Made by a program: the position numbers and the translations under genes
Shown here: positions 51,241-60,167 of the stretch, piece by piece
Layout of the letters: every line of letters starts with the position of its first letter
Position numbering within the stretch: position 1 is the first letter of the stretch
Notes under the pieces: model-generated
Told to the model about the DNA's origin: nothing
Seen by the model: the letters and a program-made list of their open reading frames with translations, nothing else
Databases searched by the model: none
Assembly (NCBI GenBank): GCA_964434535.1
Contig: CAYSWA010000003.1
Coordinates: 112,274-176,273, forward strand
Reading direction: 5' to 3'
Origin: SM23-32 sp964434535
GTDB lineage: Bacteria > Planctomycetota > Brocadiia > SM23-32
DNA length: 64,000 nucleotides

Positions 51241-52644
51241 TCACGCCTCCACGCGCATCGCCTGGACCGGTTCCATGCGGGCCGCGCGGAACGCCGGGTA
51301 GATGGCAGCCACCACGCTCAGCACGATGCCGACCCCCAGCGCCACGCCCACCCATGCCGCCAGGCGCAGCCCGGGGAAGAACTGCAGCGCCAGCCAGTGG
51401 CTCGTGCCCGTCTCCAGGTCCTGAACGTGGTAGGTGAACAGCGCGCGAACGAACGCGAGCCCGAAGCCCACCGTCGCCCCGATCAGCGAGCCGACCACGC
51501 CCTGCAGGGACGACTCGATCAGGAACAGCTTCACCACGAACTTGTCGAGCGCCCCCAGGCATTTCATCGTGCCGATCTCGCGGAACCGCTCGGTCACGCT
51601 CATCAGCATGGCGTTGGTGATGCCGACCACGCAGACCATCAAGCTCAGCGTAACCAGCCAGATGCCGCGCATGTCGCGCGTTTCGGTCTCGGCGCCGAGC
51701 CCTCGCGCGATGAGCCTGAGCAGCGGGCTGGCGCCGGGCTGGGCGAGGGCCCCGGGCGCCTGCGTCGTCTGCCCACGCACGAACCAGGAGATCACGTCCG
51801 GATCGGCCGCCGAGGAGGAGTCCACCACGTACCACACCACCCTGCCCTCGCCCGCCTTGCGCTGCCAGGCGACCACGTCCTGCCCGGCGGCGGCGAGGGG
51901 CTCTGCCTGCGCCGCGCCCTCGGTGCGCAGGAAGACGGCCCGGGGGTGCTGCGCCCAGCGCAGTTGGATGGCGCCGGGGGCGATCGTTATCTGCGCGCCG
52001 TCTGCCGCGAACGTCCCGTCGGCCGGCGCCGCCGGCAGCAGCTCAAAGAGCGGGTATGCGCCGCCCGGGCCGACGCCGGCGGCGCCGTAGACGATCAGTT
52101 TGCCGCCGTCGTTGACGAAACGGCCCAGCGCCGCCGCCACCTCGGGCTCGCCGAGAACGGGGGGCAGCCCCTCGGTGATCAGCACATCGGGCACGTCCTG
52201 CTCGGCGCCGAACAGCGCGGTCACGGCCTCCGGCTCGGGCAGGACGCGCTCGGCCTGGAAGCCTTCGGCGCCGACCAGATGACTGCGGATCCCCTCGGCG
52301 GGGGTGACCTTGCCGAAGACGACCTCCTCGGAGCCGGCCAGCACGGCGCATCGCACGCGGACCCCGCCGGCGGCGATCGCCTCGGCCTGGAGGGCGCTCT
52401 GCACCAGGGGGAACAGCTCGTGGTCTGCCGGCACGCGGCGCATCGCCCGGTCGAAGACGCCGGCCGTCCAGACCGACATCAGGAAGGCGATGGCCAGCAC
52501 GATGCCGCTCATCGTGATCAGGGAGCGCCAGATCCGGATCCGTATGCCCTTCCAGGCGATCTCGAACGCCTTGCTCAGCGGCAGCACGATCTGCCTGCCG
52601 ATCGCGCGACGACCCGGGGCCACTGCCTCGGAGGATTCCGCCAC
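51241..52644 (-). CDS. FtsX-type ABC permease with unusual extracytoplasmic domain
   Basis: A 467-residue permease. One membrane helix is at 42-61 (LITMSGIVLAIAFLMSVWTA) and three at the C-terminus (about 330-348, 374-400 and 428-452). The FtsX motif EIGTMKCLGA lies at 356-365. Between them, residues 63-325 form an exterior domain that looks like a class I glutamine-amidotransferase-like Rossmann unit (VPDVLITEGLPPVLGEP; FVNDGGKLIVYGAAG; GEGRVVWYVVDSS). The usual MacB periplasmic domain is not evident. The frame abuts the ATPase gene. Confidence 0.85.
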   Translation of the reverse strand: MAESSEAVAPGRRAIGRQIVLPLSKAFEIAWKGIRIRIWRSLITMSGIVLAIAFLMSVWTAGVFDRAMRRVPADHELFPLVQSALQAEAIAAGGVRVRCAVLAGSEEVVFGKVTPAEGIRSHLVGAEGFQAERVLPEPEAVTALFGAEQDVPDVLITEGLPPVLGEPEVAAALGRFVNDGGKLIVYGAAGVGPGGAYPLFELLPAAPADGTFAADGAQITIAPGAIQLRWAQHPRAVFLRTEGAAQAEPLAAAGQDVVAWQRKAGEGRVVWYVVDSSSAADPDVISWFVRGQTTQAPGALAQPGASPLLRLIARGLGAETETRDMRGIWLVTLSLMVCVVGITNAMLMSVTERFREIGTMKCLGALDKFVVKLFLIESSLQGVVGSLIGATVGFGLAFVRALFTYHVQDLETGTSHWLALQFFPGLRLAAWVGVALGVGIVLSVVAAIYPAFRAARMEPVQAMRVEA

Positions 52645-52692
52645 CGACCACCTCCCCGTCTCAAAGCGCCGCGCCGGCGGCCGTTCGGCCGC

Positions 52693-53094
52693 CTACTGCG
52701 CCGGCTCGTTCGGCTCGTTGATGACGAGCGCGATGATCGAGCGCCGCGCCAGCGTGCGCAGGAAGGCCGTGGTGGAGACCTCGGCCTCCCGCCGGCTCAG
52801 CCGGAACCGCTCGGCGAACTGCTCGCTGATCTCGCGCACGCAGTGCTCGCCATCGCATAGTTCTATGACGAACGTGCCGAGTTCGTCAAGTGCAACCCGC
52901 TTGTAAGGCGGCATCCCGAAGAGCCGCGACAGCACCCGCATGGTGCTGGTGTCCGGGCGGGGGATCTGGAGCACGGCGTGGCCCTCCTCGTCGGCGTCCA
53001 CCTTCACCAGGCGGGCCAGCACGGGGCGGGCGGAGAGGGCGGCCTCCCTGTCGAGCGCCGGCTCCTTGCCCTTGTTGCGGCCGAACAGCCGCAT
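52693..53094 (-). CDS. PqqD-like (RRE-type) protein
   Basis: A 133-residue protein. Residues about 55-125 resemble PqqD (PYKRVALDELGTFVIELCDG, then VREISEQFAERF), a winged-helix fold that binds leader peptides in PQQ and RiPP biosynthesis. An N-terminal basic tail (FGRNKGKEPALD) precedes it. No radical-SAM or precursor peptide gene is visible beside it, so a RiPP role is only a possibility. The ATG at 53094 is the first good start. It lies between a Cys-rich unknown protein and the ABC permease. Confidence 0.78.
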   Translation of the reverse strand: MRLFGRNKGKEPALDREAALSARPVLARLVKVDADEEGHAVLQIPRPDTSTMRVLSRLFGMPPYKRVALDELGTFVIELCDGEHCVREISEQFAERFRLSRREAEVSTTAFLRTLARRSIIALVINEPNEPAQ

Positions 53095-53117
53095 GCCTTG
53101 GTCCTCCCCCCCGGCGC

Positions 53118-54050
53118 TCAGGCCGCCTCGGCGCAGCAGCGGAAGCTGCGCGCGGCCTGCTCGAAGGTCTCCAGGCGCCGCTCGGGGCCCTCGTAGCGGC
53201 AGATGAAGATGCGGTTGGTGGCATCGCAGTGCCAGCACCGGGCCTGCAGAACGCGGCCCCGCCCTACCAGCATCAGGGGGTTGACCAGCAGCCAGGGCCG
53301 CCCCTCCACCTCCAGGGCCGGGTGCCCCTTGAGCTGCGCCTCGCGCACGCGGAAGGTGCGCCGCTTCAGCGAGGGCCTGTAGAACTCGCCGAACCACTCC
53401 TCCAGCCCCTTGTCGGCAAGCAAGACCTGGGCCAGGCTGACGCGCACGAACTCCAGCCGCTCCCGCCGCCCGCTCAGCGTCATGCGAACGCAGCCGGCAT
53501 CCAGGCTCTTGCCGGCCACGCGCCACTGCGCCGGCGCGCTGAACTCCATCTCCAGGAACCGCCAGGGCAGCCAGTCGCCGTCGGGGTGGTCGCGCAGCGA
53601 GGCGAAGACGGTGCGCCCCAGCGACCTGGGCAGCCCTTCGCCGCCGTCGAGCAGTTGCACGTGCACGATGCGCTCGCACCCCTCGCAGCGGCTCAGCATG
53701 GCCAGCGCCTGGCGCTCGTCGCCCCAGCGGTAGCATTCGACCTGCTTGCCGGGCGGGGAGGCCACCCTCAGGTCACGCACGATGGAGAACTCCGCGCCGT
53801 GCTTGCGGGCCCTGCGCCTGAGCCGGGAGAGGTACTGGTCCACGAGCGCCGCGGGATCCTGCTCGCCTCGGCCGGGCTCCCAGCGCAGCTCCATGCGCAT
53901 GGCGCGTCGGTCGGCGAGCTGCACGTAGCCGGAATCGTAGGTGCCTTCGGTCAGGACGAGGTGCCACTCGGCGGGAACGGTCAGGCGGATGCCCTGCCAG
54001 GCGAACGTCTTCAGCGCATCACCGCGTGTGCCTGGCCCCTCAGAGGTCAT
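53118..54050 (-). CDS. unknown protein with two similar halves and CxxC motifs
   Basis: A 310-residue protein I do not recognise. Each half begins with a similar strand pattern: WQGIRLTVPAEWHLVLTEGT near residue 17 and MEFSAPAQWRVAGKSLDAG near residue 170. Each half then has a Cys motif: SRCEGCERIVHVQLL and ARCWHCDATNRIFICRYEG. Zinc or redox roles are possible. It begins 5 nt after the STAS gene stop and is co-transcribed with STAS, PqqD and the ABC genes. No signal peptide is visible, so it is probably cytoplasmic. Confidence 0.65.
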   Translation of the reverse strand: MTSEGPGTRGDALKTFAWQGIRLTVPAEWHLVLTEGTYDSGYVQLADRRAMRMELRWEPGRGEQDPAALVDQYLSRLRRRARKHGAEFSIVRDLRVASPPGKQVECYRWGDERQALAMLSRCEGCERIVHVQLLDGGEGLPRSLGRTVFASLRDHPDGDWLPWRFLEMEFSAPAQWRVAGKSLDAGCVRMTLSGRRERLEFVRVSLAQVLLADKGLEEWFGEFYRPSLKRRTFRVREAQLKGHPALEVEGRPWLLVNPLMLVGRGRVLQARCWHCDATNRIFICRYEGPERRLETFEQAARSFRCCAEAA

Positions 54051-54055
54051 GCGAA

Positions 54056-54595
54056 TCAGCCCATCAGCGCGATCACGGCCTCGTCTTCGGTCTTATAGAT
54101 GTTGAACATCCTGTCGAAGCGCATGATCTCGAAGATCTCGTATATGCTGTCCTCGATGGCGCAGAGGGCGAGCTTGCCGCCGGCGGCCTGCACCTTCTTC
54201 AGCAGGCTGACCAGCTTGCCCATCACCGCGCTGCTCATGTAGGTGACCGAGCGGAAGTTGATGACGATCTTCTCCAGCTTGTGCTCGTCGACCAGCGAGT
54301 CGAGCTCCTCGCCGAGCTGCTGCACGTTCGACTGGTCCAGGATGCGGGAAGTGGCGAAGCTGACCACGGCCACGTCGTTCTGCCGGGTCACGCGAAGCAG
54401 GGCGTCCTTGGACATCTGGATCTCGTCGACGGCTACCACCTGCTCCTCAGTGCCGTCCACCCTTCCCCTGCCGCTCTGGACGCGGATGACGGCCCCGCAG
54501 TTGGGGCAGCGGCCCTTGCGGCCCATGTCCGACTTGTCCATCGCCAGCTTGCGCCCGCATTTCTGACACTTGATGACGATCTCGTTGCCTGCCAT
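54056..54595 (-). CDS. zinc-ribbon STAS-domain protein (anti-sigma factor antagonist-like)
   Basis: A 179-residue protein. An N-terminal zinc ribbon has C10, C13, C30 and C33 (CQKCG and CPNCG). Residues about 66-179 form a STAS domain (KIVINFRSVTYMSSAVMGKL), with Ser122 at the place of the phosphorylated serine of SpoIIAA-type antagonists. It may work in a partner-switching pathway; no kinase or phosphatase is nearby. It follows mtnP by 48 nt and leads the operon with the unknown, PqqD and ABC genes. Confidence 0.83.
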   Translation of the reverse strand: MAGNEIVIKCQKCGRKLAMDKSDMGRKGRCPNCGAVIRVQSGRGRVDGTEEQVVAVDEIQMSKDALLRVTRQNDVAVVSFATSRILDQSNVQQLGEELDSLVDEHKLEKIVINFRSVTYMSSAVMGKLVSLLKKVQAAGGKLALCAIEDSIYEIFEIMRFDRMFNIYKTEDEAVIALMG

Positions 54596-54643
54596 AGCTC
54601 GCTGTCTCCCGCAGTGCCGGTGCGCGCGGCGTGCTCGGTCCCG

Positions 54644-55510
54644 TTATTCTATGTACTTCGCGAGGATGATGTCCAGTCGCTGCCTGGCCTCCGGCCCCAC
54701 GTCCTCAGGCCGCGTCACCAGCGCCTTGGCCAGCGCGCTGCCGCAGGGGCAGCCGCGCTCTGCGGGCAGGGCGGGCACCGTAGCCCGCAGCACGCGCTTG
54801 GCGGCGGCCACGTTACGCTCCAGATTCTGCATGATCAGCTCGGCGCTGACCTCTTCCTCGGCCCGGTGCCAGCAGTCGAAGTCGGTCACGAATGCCATCG
54901 TAGCGTAGCACATCTCCGCCTCACGGGCAAGCTTGGCCTCGGGCAGGTTCGTCATGCCCACCACGCTCATGCCCCAGGAGCGGTATAGCTCCGACTCCGC
55001 CCGCGTGGAGAACGCCGGCCCCTCGATGCAAACGTAGGCCCCGCCCCGCCAGACGGTGGCGCCCTGCTGCCCGGCGGCCTCGGCGATCGCCGCCTGAAGC
55101 TCCGGGCAGACCGGGTCGGCGAAGGCGACGTGCGCCACCACGCCGTCCCCGAAGAAGGTGTCCTCGCGGCCCCTGGTGCGGTCCACGAACTGGTCCGGCA
55201 GCACCAGGTGGCAGGGGTGGAGCTCGCCCTTCAGGCTGCCCACGGCCGAGACGGCGATCACCCGCCCCACACCGAGCTTCTTCAGCCCGTAGATGTTGGC
55301 GCGGAAGTTGATCTCCCCGGGCAGCAGGCGGTGCCCCCGCCCGTGACGGGCCAGGAAGACCACGCGCCGCCCGTCGAGGTTCCCAACAATGTAACGGTCC
55401 GACGCTGGCCCGAAGGGCGTCTCCACGGTGGATTCTTCGTCGACCTCCAGGCCCTCCATCTCGTAGAGGCCCGTGCCGCCGATGATGCCGATCGCGGTCT
55501 GCTCAACCAT
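54644..55510 (-). CDS. mtnP: S-methyl-5'-thioadenosine phosphorylase
   Basis: A 288-residue purine phosphorylase of the MTAP/PNP family that cleaves methylthioadenosine from polyamine or AHL pathways. Diagnostic segments are IGIIGGTGLYEMEG, FLARHGRGHRLLPGEINFRAN, ISAVGSLK-like AVSAVGSLKGEL and the substrate loop VGMTNLPEAKLARE. The ATG at 55510 is the natural start; the frame upstream runs through the promoter. The gene is followed by the STAS gene on the same strand. Alternative substrate: methylthioinosine. Confidence 0.92.
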   Translation of the reverse strand: MVEQTAIGIIGGTGLYEMEGLEVDEESTVETPFGPASDRYIVGNLDGRRVVFLARHGRGHRLLPGEINFRANIYGLKKLGVGRVIAVSAVGSLKGELHPCHLVLPDQFVDRTRGREDTFFGDGVVAHVAFADPVCPELQAAIAEAAGQQGATVWRGGAYVCIEGPAFSTRAESELYRSWGMSVVGMTNLPEAKLAREAEMCYATMAFVTDFDCWHRAEEEVSAELIMQNLERNVAAAKRVLRATVPALPAERGCPCGSALAKALVTRPEDVGPEARQRLDIILAKYIE

Positions 55511-55595
55511 CTGTGGCGCCGCTCCAGAGCAGGAGGTCCCCCGACTCCCCTGCCCTCTGCCCGGCAGGGGGGGCGGCACGCCGGCCGCCTGCCGC

Positions 55596-55623
55596 ATTGT
55601 ATCCTCTGCCTCCGCGCCGTCAA
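55596..55623 (-). promoter_or_regulatory. sigma70-type promoter of mtnP
   Basis: On the minus strand TTGACG (55623-55618) and TACAAT (55601-55596) are 16 nt apart, leaving a leader of about 80 nt to the ATG at 55510. Confidence 0.65.
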
Positions 55624-55784
55624 GGAAGAGCCGCCCTGAGTGGAGCCTGGGGGAGACCCGAACGGAAGGCCCGGATGCGCGACCGGCAGGCACTCGCCAA
55701 TCCCATGGCAGGCCCGCCAAACTGGGGATGCCTCAGAGGGCCGCCGAACCACCCCCACACCGCAGATGCCTCAATCCCCGGCCC

Positions 55785-55813
55785 TGGCGCGCCGCGCCGC
55801 CTTCTGCTATAAC
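55785..55813 (+). promoter_or_regulatory. possible extended -10 promoter of the PHP gene
   Basis: TGC-TATAAC places TATAAC at 55808-55813 with an extended -10 TG, and a poor -35 (TGGCGC at 55785-55790) 17 nt upstream. The gene starts at 55850. Confidence 0.4.
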
Positions 55814-55849
55814 CGCACGCGTCACGGCCCGGGCGCTGAGAGCCACGAG

Positions 55850-56497
55850 ATGATCGACCTGCACACCCACACGATCTTCAGCGACGGCGTGCTCGTGCCG
55901 GCCGAGATGGCCCGGCGCTGCCAGGCCCTGGGCTACCGGGGCCTGGTCATCAGCGACCACTGCGACCCCTCGAACCTGGAGTTCGTCATCGCCAGCCTGG
56001 CCCGATTCTGCGCGAAGGTCGCCGGCGCCTACGGCGAGATGCAGGTCCTGCCCGGCTGCGAGATCACTCACGTGCCGCCCGTGCTGATCGCCGAGACCGT
56101 CGAGAGGGCCCGCGAGGCCGGCGCCGAGGTTGTCCTGGTGCACGGCGAGACCATCGTCGAACCCGTCGCCGAGGGCACGAACCGGGCCGCGATCGAGGCC
56201 GGCTGCGACGTGCTGGCCCACCCCGGTCTGATCGCCGAGCAGGACGCGGCGCTCGCCGCCGAACGCGGCGTCCTGCTCGAGGTCAGCGCCCGCAAGGGCC
56301 ACAGCCTGACCAACGGCCACGTGGCCCGCGTGGCGCTGGCGCAGGGGGCGGGGCTCACCTTCGGCTCCGACGGCCACGCGCCGGGCGACTACCCCACCCG
56401 CGAGCGGGCCGAGCGCATCGCGCGCGGCGCCGGCCTGACCGACGAGCAGACCGCCGCCATGTTCGCCAACGCGGCCGGCTTCTTCTGCGGCCTTTGA
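55850..56497 (+). CDS. PHP-domain phosphoesterase (histidinol-phosphatase-like)
   Basis: A 215-residue stand-alone PHP domain. Metal-binding motifs are IDLHTHTIFSDG at residues 2-13, ISDHCDPSN, PGCEITHV, LVHGETIVEP, LAHPG and the late GSDGHAPGDY. The family contains histidinol phosphatases and related phosphodiesterases; this member has no extra domains and its substrate is undecided. The ATG at 55850 starts directly on the first strand. It is monocistronic and converges with lnt. Confidence 0.85.
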   Translation: MIDLHTHTIFSDGVLVPAEMARRCQALGYRGLVISDHCDPSNLEFVIASLARFCAKVAGAYGEMQVLPGCEITHVPPVLIAETVERAREAGAEVVLVHGETIVEPVAEGTNRAAIEAGCDVLAHPGLIAEQDAALAAERGVLLEVSARKGHSLTNGHVARVALAQGAGLTFGSDGHAPGDYPTRERAERIARGAGLTDEQTAAMFANAAGFFCGL

Positions 56498-56503
56498 GCC
56501 GCC

Positions 56504-58177
56504 TCAGGAGCGCGCGCGGCGGGCCAGCAGCAGGACGCCCAGCAGGGCGGCCGTGAGGGCCACGCAGCTCCATCCGAACGCGTCGCCCCGGCGCACGTAG
56601 GCCGTCCGCACCGGGCAGAGCCGCACCGGCGCCGCCAGCGCCCCCTCTGTGAGCGGCTCCAGGGCGGCGTAGACCTCGCCGGTCGGCCCGATGAAGCAGG
56701 AGATGCCCGTGTTGGCCGCCCGCACGAGCGTGGTGCGCGTCTCGACGGCCCGGAACACGGCCATGGCCAGGTGCTGGCGCAGCTCGCCCGGGATCACGTA
56801 CCAGCCCTCGTCAGTGAGGTTGACCAGGAACTCGGCCCCCCGGCGGCGGAAGCTGGCGCAGAGCTCCGGGAAGACGTCCTCGTAGCAGATCAGGGCGGCG
56901 AAGCGGACCTTTCCGCCGCCCTCCAGCGGCAGCGCGAAGACGACCTCCTCGGTGCCGGGCGTGATCTCGCGCGGCAGAGGGGTGAACTTCTGGAGGAAGG
57001 GCAACTGCTCGCGCAGGGGGATGTACTCGCCGAACGGGACGAGCCGTATCTTGTCGTAGCGTTCCTCCACCACGGCTTCCGGCGAGAGCAGCACGGCGCC
57101 GTTGCCGAACTGGGCGGTGGCCTCGACGCCGTAGAGCAGGCTCCGCGCGACCTCGCGAGAGACGTAAGAAGGCGCCCCGACCAGGAAGAAGCAGTCCATC
57201 TCCGCCCCGAGCGCGCGGATCAGCCCCAGCGTCTGCTCCTGAAGCAGGCGCTCGCGCTCGATGGCGAACAGGCGCGCAGGCAAGTCGAGCGGCACGGGCG
57301 CCGTGCTCTCCGGCCAGGCGACGAGGGCCACGCCCTGCCCGCGCAGCCTTGCGGTGAGCATGGCGCAGCGCAGCACCTCGTCCTCCCGCTCCCTGTAGAT
57401 CTGCTCGGCGGTCTTGGTCGGGTCGAAGATATCCGCCACGATGCGGGGGATATTCTGTTGGACGACGCCGACGACCGGCCCCTCGCTCACCGGCAAGCCG
57501 CCCATCACGGCCCGGCCCACGCCGGCGCAGGCCCCGACCGCCGCCAGCGACGCCCCCAGCACGAGCAGCGCCGCCGGCCGCCCCGTTCGCGCCCCGCTGC
57601 TGCACAGCGCCAGCCCGAGCTGCGCCAGCGCGGCGTTGACCAGGAAGACGAGGAAGCTGACGGCGTAGACCCCGCCGACGGCGGCGACCTGCACCAGGGG
57701 GAGGAACTTGTGCTGCGTGTAGCCGAGGAACAGCCAGGGGAAGCCCGGCCCGAGCCGGGCCCGCGTCAGCTCCAGCGCCGCCCAGGCGGCGGCCGCCGCC
57801 ACCGGCCACGCCGCGCCGGCCCGCCGCTGGAACAGCCGCGCCAGCAGGGCCGCCACCAGAAGGTAGAGCCCGACGTAGACGGCCAGCCCGACCCAGCCCG
57901 GCACGGCGACGCTCGCCACCCAGGCGAACGCCGGCAGGTAGGCCGCCAGCGCCGCCACGCCCGCGCAGAGCAGCGCCGAACGCCACGAGGGCGCCCGGCA
58001 GACCGCCACCAGCAGCGGCGCGAAGGCCACGTAGGCGATCGGCCACACGTCCAGCGGCGGGAACGAGACGGCGATCGCCCCCCCGCTCAGCGCAGAAAGC
58101 GTGAGCAGCGGCAGCAGCCGCCGCAGGGAGGCGGCCGGGGCCGGCGTCGAGGCGGTTGAGCTTGCGGCGGTCCCCAT
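56504..58177 (-). CDS. lnt: apolipoprotein N-acyltransferase
   Basis: Lnt acylates the N-terminus of lipoproteins at the inner membrane. It has 557 residues. About six N-terminal membrane helices (20-230) precede a nitrilase domain with the catalytic triad Glu290 (AWPEST), Lys376 (YDKIRLVPFGEY) and Cys431 (ICYEDVFPE). One C-terminal helix ends the protein. The ATG at 58177 gives a short Ala/Ser-rich leader; a longer frame overlaps lptF. It follows the lptF-type gene by 41 nt, an arrangement that pairs two envelope functions. Confidence 0.94.
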   Translation of the reverse strand: MGTAASSTASTPAPAASLRRLLPLLTLSALSGGAIAVSFPPLDVWPIAYVAFAPLLVAVCRAPSWRSALLCAGVAALAAYLPAFAWVASVAVPGWVGLAVYVGLYLLVAALLARLFQRRAGAAWPVAAAAAWAALELTRARLGPGFPWLFLGYTQHKFLPLVQVAAVGGVYAVSFLVFLVNAALAQLGLALCSSGARTGRPAALLVLGASLAAVGACAGVGRAVMGGLPVSEGPVVGVVQQNIPRIVADIFDPTKTAEQIYREREDEVLRCAMLTARLRGQGVALVAWPESTAPVPLDLPARLFAIERERLLQEQTLGLIRALGAEMDCFFLVGAPSYVSREVARSLLYGVEATAQFGNGAVLLSPEAVVEERYDKIRLVPFGEYIPLREQLPFLQKFTPLPREITPGTEEVVFALPLEGGGKVRFAALICYEDVFPELCASFRRRGAEFLVNLTDEGWYVIPGELRQHLAMAVFRAVETRTTLVRAANTGISCFIGPTGEVYAALEPLTEGALAAPVRLCPVRTAYVRRGDAFGWSCVALTAALLGVLLLARRARS

Positions 58178-58218
58178 TTCTGCGGATGCCCCCGGCAAAG
58201 GAGAGGCGCGGGCCGTCG

Positions 58219-59829
58219 CTACCTGGTCAGGATGCGGCCGGTCAGCGCGAGCCCGATCAGGAGCGTCAGCCCGTTGCCCGCCCACATGGCGGGCAGGATC
58301 GGCGCCCGGCCGGCCTCGGCGGCCATCTGGCCCAGGATCAACAGCGGGTAGAAGATCAAGAGCACGACGGCGAAGCTGATGCCGAAGGCGATCATGACGC
58401 TGCGCCGGCTGCCCATGATGCCGAGGGGGATGCCGACGAGCGCGAAGATCAGCACGGAGGCGGCCTGGGCCAGGCGCTTGTGGATGCGGATGCGGATGGC
58501 GGCGAGCTCCCGCTGGTCATCGGCCTGGCCGATGACGCGGTTCAGCTCGCGCCGGCGGGCGAGCAGCTCCTCCCAGCGCCGCTCCAGCTCGGCCAGCTTG
58601 CCGCTGAGCTCGGCCGCCCGCGCGGCGGCCTCGGAGGCGAGCCGGCGGCTGGCGGCCACCTGCTCCCGCAGCCGGTCCAGCTCGGCGCCGCGGGCCCCGA
58701 TCTGCGCGAGCAGTTCCGCCTGCCGCCTGCGCAGCTCGACCGAGCGCTCCAGGTCGGCGGCGCCTTCCTGCATCTCCGTCAGCTGACCGGCAACCTCGGC
58801 CTGCTGCTGCCGGAGCAGATCGACCTGGGCGCGGATCTCGAAGATGAGCTGCTCGTCGCGCTCGATCAGGTGGGCCAGGCGGCGCGGCTCCTGCTCGGCG
58901 TATTTGAGCAGCTTGTCGCGCGCGGCCTCGATGGCCCGCTCCAGCTCGGCGATCTGCGCGTTCAGCTCGCGCCCCTCCTTTTTGCGTTCATCGGCGACGG
59001 CTTCGGGGTCGGCGTAGCGTGTCTGCTCGGCCACCTCGGCGCGCAGCTTGCGCAGCTTCGTCAGCAGCGGCCCGAGCGGCAGGTGCTTGCGGTGGGAGAG
59101 CACCTCTTCGACGTCCGGCGCCACGCGCACCGTGTAGATGGCCCGCTTGGACTCGGAGGTCAGCGTGCGCGCCTCGCCGGACTCCTCGATGTCGAAGCGC
59201 GTCAACACGCAGTCGTTCATCACGAAGACGACGGCCTCTTCCCGCCCGGCGTCGGCATCGACCGTGGAAGAGGCGGCGGTGATGAGCGTACGGGGGCGGC
59301 CGCCGCGCACCTCGACCACGGTCACCCCGGTCATCCGGTCGTTCACATAGTCGTCGTACTGGATGTGCACCGGCGGGAAGGAGAACTGCCGCTTCCAGCT
59401 CAGCGCCACACGGTCCAGGAGCATCTGCTTCAGCACCTGGTACTTCAGCGTCTTGATCGAGGCGCGGGCGCGCGGCACGGTCTCGAACTGGAAGTAGGCG
59501 GCCACCAGGCTGAGCACCACCCCCACGACCAGCACCGGGTAGACGATGCGGGACAGAGGGATGCCGGCGGCCCGCACGGCGATCAGCTCGTTGTCGGCGC
59601 TGAACCGCCCAAAGGTCAGAATCACCGCCGTCAGGAAGGCGGAGGGCAGCACGACGGGCACGCAGTAGGCGAAGATGGGCGGCAGCAGCGCGTAGAGGCG
59701 CACCACATCGAGCCCCTCGTGCAGGAGCTGCATGCATAGCCCCAGCACCATCAGCAGCACCAGCGCGGCGAAGGCGGCCAGCAGAGCCCCGCCGACGTTG
59801 ATCAGCACGTAGCGCTGTAGCCTCTTCAT
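58219..59829 (-). CDS. LptF/LptG-type LPS export permease with inserted coiled coil
   Basis: A 536-residue YjgP/YjgQ family permease; E. coli LptF and LptG have about 360. N-terminal helices are at 10-33, 53-75 and 95-113 (DNELIAVRAAGIPLSRIVYP is a conserved cytoplasmic turn). A periplasmic beta region follows at 115-250. Residues about 280-445 are a strong heptad-rich coiled coil (LNAQIAELERAIEAARDKLL; SGKLAELERRWEELLARRRE), which is not part of normal family members. C-terminal helices are at 455-475, 480-500 and 515-530. It would export LPS with LptB and LptC. Its promoter is at 59891-59920. Confidence 0.9.
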   Translation of the reverse strand: MKRLQRYVLINVGGALLAAFAALVLLMVLGLCMQLLHEGLDVVRLYALLPPIFAYCVPVVLPSAFLTAVILTFGRFSADNELIAVRAAGIPLSRIVYPVLVVGVVLSLVAAYFQFETVPRARASIKTLKYQVLKQMLLDRVALSWKRQFSFPPVHIQYDDYVNDRMTGVTVVEVRGGRPRTLITAASSTVDADAGREEAVVFVMNDCVLTRFDIEESGEARTLTSESKRAIYTVRVAPDVEEVLSHRKHLPLGPLLTKLRKLRAEVAEQTRYADPEAVADERKKEGRELNAQIAELERAIEAARDKLLKYAEQEPRRLAHLIERDEQLIFEIRAQVDLLRQQQAEVAGQLTEMQEGAADLERSVELRRRQAELLAQIGARGAELDRLREQVAASRRLASEAAARAAELSGKLAELERRWEELLARRRELNRVIGQADDQRELAAIRIRIHKRLAQAASVLIFALVGIPLGIMGSRRSVMIAFGISFAVVLLIFYPLLILGQMAAEAGRAPILPAMWAGNGLTLLIGLALTGRILTR

Positions 59830-59890
59830 GGCGGCCCCGTGGGGTTGATCCGTCTGCGTGCCGCACGCGGCGGCGGGCGGGCGGAAGGCC

Positions 59891-59920
59891 ATTCTACGGA
59901 AAGCTCGCCCGGCCTGACAA
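59891..59920 (-). promoter_or_regulatory. sigma70-type promoter of lptF-lnt
   Basis: On the minus strand TTGTCA (59920-59915) and TAGAAT (59896-59891) are 18 nt apart, about 62 nt upstream of the ATG. Confidence 0.6.
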
Positions 59921-59943
59921 GGCCGCCGGGGCCGGCGCGCCCG

Positions 59944-59984
59944 CGTTCTCGTTTTCCTCGTCGTCCTCGGCCGTTGACGTTGCC
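59944..59984. repeat. module B word-repeat, minus orientation
   Basis: On the minus strand it reads GGCAACGTCAACGGCCGAGG, then CGACGAGGAAAACGAG. The first 27 nt match the 26069 copy at 26 positions. A related unit with one GTCAAC word fewer lies at 13980-14010. Confidence 0.8.
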
Positions 59985-60041
59985 GTTCAGCCCGGCCCCC
60001 CCGATCCGCGGGACAGGCCCCTCGGCGGCCGGCGGCGGCGG

Positions 60042-60070
60042 TTGCGGCGAGGCGCGGCAGTTGCGATAAT
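60042..60070 (+). promoter_or_regulatory. promoter of the phosphoesterase-rnfB unit
   Basis: TTGCGG (60042-60047) and GATAAT (60065-60070) are 17 nt apart. The phosphoesterase ATG is at 60168. Confidence 0.5.
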
Positions 60071-60167
60071 ACGGGCAGCGGGGGGATTGGGGACTGGCGG
60101 GGCCTGACCGATGGTCGGTCGCCCCGGGCAATGATCGGCTCAGCGAGGTCAGGGCGGGGTGCGCCGC

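Larger units (their letters stand above)
55511..55849. other. gene-free gap between mtnP and the PHP gene
   Basis: The 339-nt divergent gap holds the mtnP promoter (55596-55623), a C/G-rich segment at 55540-55580, and an extended -10 sequence near 55808. A GATGCCTCA word occurs twice (near 55727 and 55765). I see no RNA gene or reading frame. Confidence 0.5.
59830..60167. other. gene-free divergent gap upstream of lptF and the phosphoesterase
   Basis: The 338-nt gap contains the lptF promoter, a module B repeat copy at 59944-59984 (minus strand) and the promoter of the phosphoesterase gene near 60042-60070. Nothing coding is supported. Confidence 0.6.
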
